From the NCBI GenBank assembly GCA_002084385.1, contig NBLS01000006.1, positions 1 to 15,324 on the forward strand: 15,324 nucleotides of DNA, read 5' to 3'. Made by a program: the position numbers and the translations under genes. Under the pieces are notes generated by a model that was not told where the DNA came from, ran no database searches, and worked only from the letters and a program-made list of their open reading frames with translations. Shown here one piece after another: positions 14,657-15,324 of this stretch (the first letter of the stretch is position 1; each line of letters begins with the position of its first letter). The stretch comes from Desulfobacteraceae bacterium 4572_19. Lineage in GTDB: Bacteria; Desulfobacterota; Desulfobacteria; Desulfobacterales; NBLS01.

Positions 14657-14969
14657 ATTGAGGTTTGCAGGACAGCTGGAAAATAGGAAAAAAGTTGGTA
14701 CTGTTTTACAATCCCTTGGTTTTGCTGATGTATCTGAAAGAATCCATGTAAATGAGCTTTTTGAAGACTTTGCAGAAAATTCTTTGCAGGGGATTGCTCT
14801 TTTAGGGGCTAGAACTAAAGAAAATATTACTCAAAAACAGCTTTCAGAGTTAACAGGTATTTCCCAAGTGCATATTTCAGAAATAGAGAATAATAAACGG
14901 ACCATCGGAAAAAAACAGGCAAAGGTGCTTGGCAAAGCTTTAAATATTAGTTCTGAAGTGTTTTTTTAG
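14625..14969 (+). CDS. HTH (Xre/HigA-type) antitoxin
   Basis: 114 residues beginning MLEHTKKLPIELRFAGQLEN. The C-terminal half has a Cro/C1-type helix-turn-helix: NITQKQLSELTGISQVHISE followed by IENNKRTIGKKQAKVLGKAL (about residues 66-106). The N-terminal half has an IELRFAG segment seen in antitoxins of this type and would bind the toxin. The start ATG at 14625-14627 is chosen over one 33 bases upstream because GGAG (14614-14617) lies seven bases before it. The stop (TAG, 14967-14969) is immediately followed by an inverted repeat copy. It probably represses its own operon, though no operator was identified upstream of the toxin. Confidence 0.82.
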   Translation: MLEHTKKLPIELRFAGQLENRKKVGTVLQSLGFADVSERIHVNELFEDFAENSLQGIALLGARTKENITQKQLSELTGISQVHISEIENNKRTIGKKQAKVLGKALNISSEVFF

Positions 14970-15050
14970 AACTTGCCATGGCGAATAATGTGCTACAACG
15001 AAAAATAAAAGTCTTTATTATAGAGTTTTTTCAGGGACTTTCATATAAAG
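14970..15050 (-). repeat. Dispersed hairpin repeat, copy D (inverted)
   Basis: Read on the minus strand it gives TTTATATGAAAGTC, then a variable loop, GACTTTTATTTTTCGTTG, CACATTATTCG and CCATGGCAAGTT, matching copies A and B. The inner arms GACTTTCAT (15036-15044) and ATAAAAGTC (15005-15013) pair over nine positions with one G-T wobble. It begins one base after the antitoxin stop and covers the first codons of the small ORF at 14978. Confidence 0.65.
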
Positions 15051-15187
15051 AATTCGGTATAAATGAAAATTTTAATTGCATAAGATTAGGTGTTGCCCAG
15101 TCGGTCTCTAAGGAATATAAATTGCCGGATATGTTGGATCATGTTCATTCTCAGATTAATAAAAAGGTGCGTTATTACTGGTTATAA
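14978..15187 (+). pseudogene. Small ORF, probably a chimera of repeat D and a gene remnant
   Basis: A 69-codon frame with no Shine-Dalgarno. Its first 24 or so codons are simply repeat copy D read in translation. The remaining part, SVSKEYKLPDMLDHVHSQIN and a little more, reads like real protein, but I do not recognise it. It ends 13 bases before the second ssrA 3'-end copy. It may be the tail of a gene lost when the element shrank, or chance coding. No function can be given. Confidence 0.3.
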
Positions 15188-15200
15188 TGGTATGGTGTCG

Positions 15201-15225
15201 GGTTCAACTCTCGCCACCTCCACCA
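15201..15225 (+). repeat. Displaced ssrA 3' end, attachment-site-like direct repeat (right copy)
   Basis: GGTTCAACTC followed by TCGCCACCTCCACCA. It matches the tmRNA 3' end (14291-14315) at 23 of 25 positions, including the CCA end. No acceptor 5' strand or tRNA body precedes it, so it is not an RNA gene. It marks the far border of a 0.9-kb insertion. Confidence 0.75.
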
Positions 15226-15253
15226 AATTGAATTTCACACATAATCATAAATC

Positions 15254-15295
15254 ATCCCAAATCTTTTGAAACTAAAGGGTTTGGGATTTTTTTTT
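15254..15295 (+). terminator. Strong intrinsic terminator beyond the ssrA 3' duplicate
   Basis: ATCCCAAA (15254-15261) and TTTGGGAT (15280-15287) form a perfect 8-bp stem that can extend inward by further wobble and A-T pairs, followed by a run of T to 15295. It is 28 bases past the duplicate CCA and is probably the original ssrA terminator. Confidence 0.75.
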
Positions 15296-15324
15296 ATAAC
15301 CTGATAATCACACGTAATCTTAAC

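Noticed and set aside
15190..15225. A second tRNA or tmRNA gene
   Set aside because: Only the T-arm and acceptor 3' side are present; no 5' acceptor strand or cloverleaf precedes them.

Overview
The window is an AT-rich bacterial chromosome segment, most likely from a Desulfobacterota-type (former Deltaproteobacteria) organism. This is inferred from the ParC/ParE sequences, the enzyme I sequence, the smpB-ssrA pair and the tmRNA tag ADDYNYAVAA. The genus cannot be fixed by eye. The genes form two divergent halves that meet at an intergenic region (6519-6868).

Left half (minus strand). The window edge cuts the first 28 codons of an ADP-ribosylglycohydrolase-like gene (1-84). Next comes a two-gene unit: a DUF4276/Toprim-like protein (168-839) behind an AAA/ABC-type ATPase (770-2098), a pairing that resembles a split OLD-like ATPase-nuclease and may be a defence module. 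After a 200-base spacer come parC (2422-4503) and parE (4500-6518), the two topoisomerase IV subunits, coupled by an ATGA overlap. All three larger genes have an abnormal C-terminal part. The ATPase and ParC each lose their conserved ending through a small deletion plus frameshift, and the lost endings are still readable in the next frame. ParE has its conserved QLRETT region replaced by a 15-bp minisatellite and a low-complexity insert.

Right half (plus strand). A 1355-residue protein joins a helical HEAT-like N-terminus, a pentapeptide-repeat block and a class I adenylate cyclase catalytic region (6869-10936). It is followed by ptsH (HPr), ptsI (enzyme I) and smpB. Enterobacterial class I cyclases are PTS-controlled, so the arrangement suggests a PTS-linked cAMP signalling operon. 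However, the first Asp of the cyclase metal-binding DxD motif is Asn here. The tmRNA gene ssrA (13965-14315) follows smpB, so the two partners of trans-translation are adjacent.

Right edge. The 3' end of ssrA is duplicated at 15201-15225 (23 of 25 bases identical). The 0.9-kb interval between the copies holds a RelE/HigB-like toxin, an HTH antitoxin and an ORF remnant, with a strong terminator just beyond the second copy. This looks like a tiny integrated element, or what is left of one, at the ssrA attachment site, with no integrase visible.

A family of roughly 65-95-bp hairpin-forming repeats occurs four times (6551-6643, 13564-13650, 13871-13935, and 14970-15050 inverted) and is not explained by any gene.
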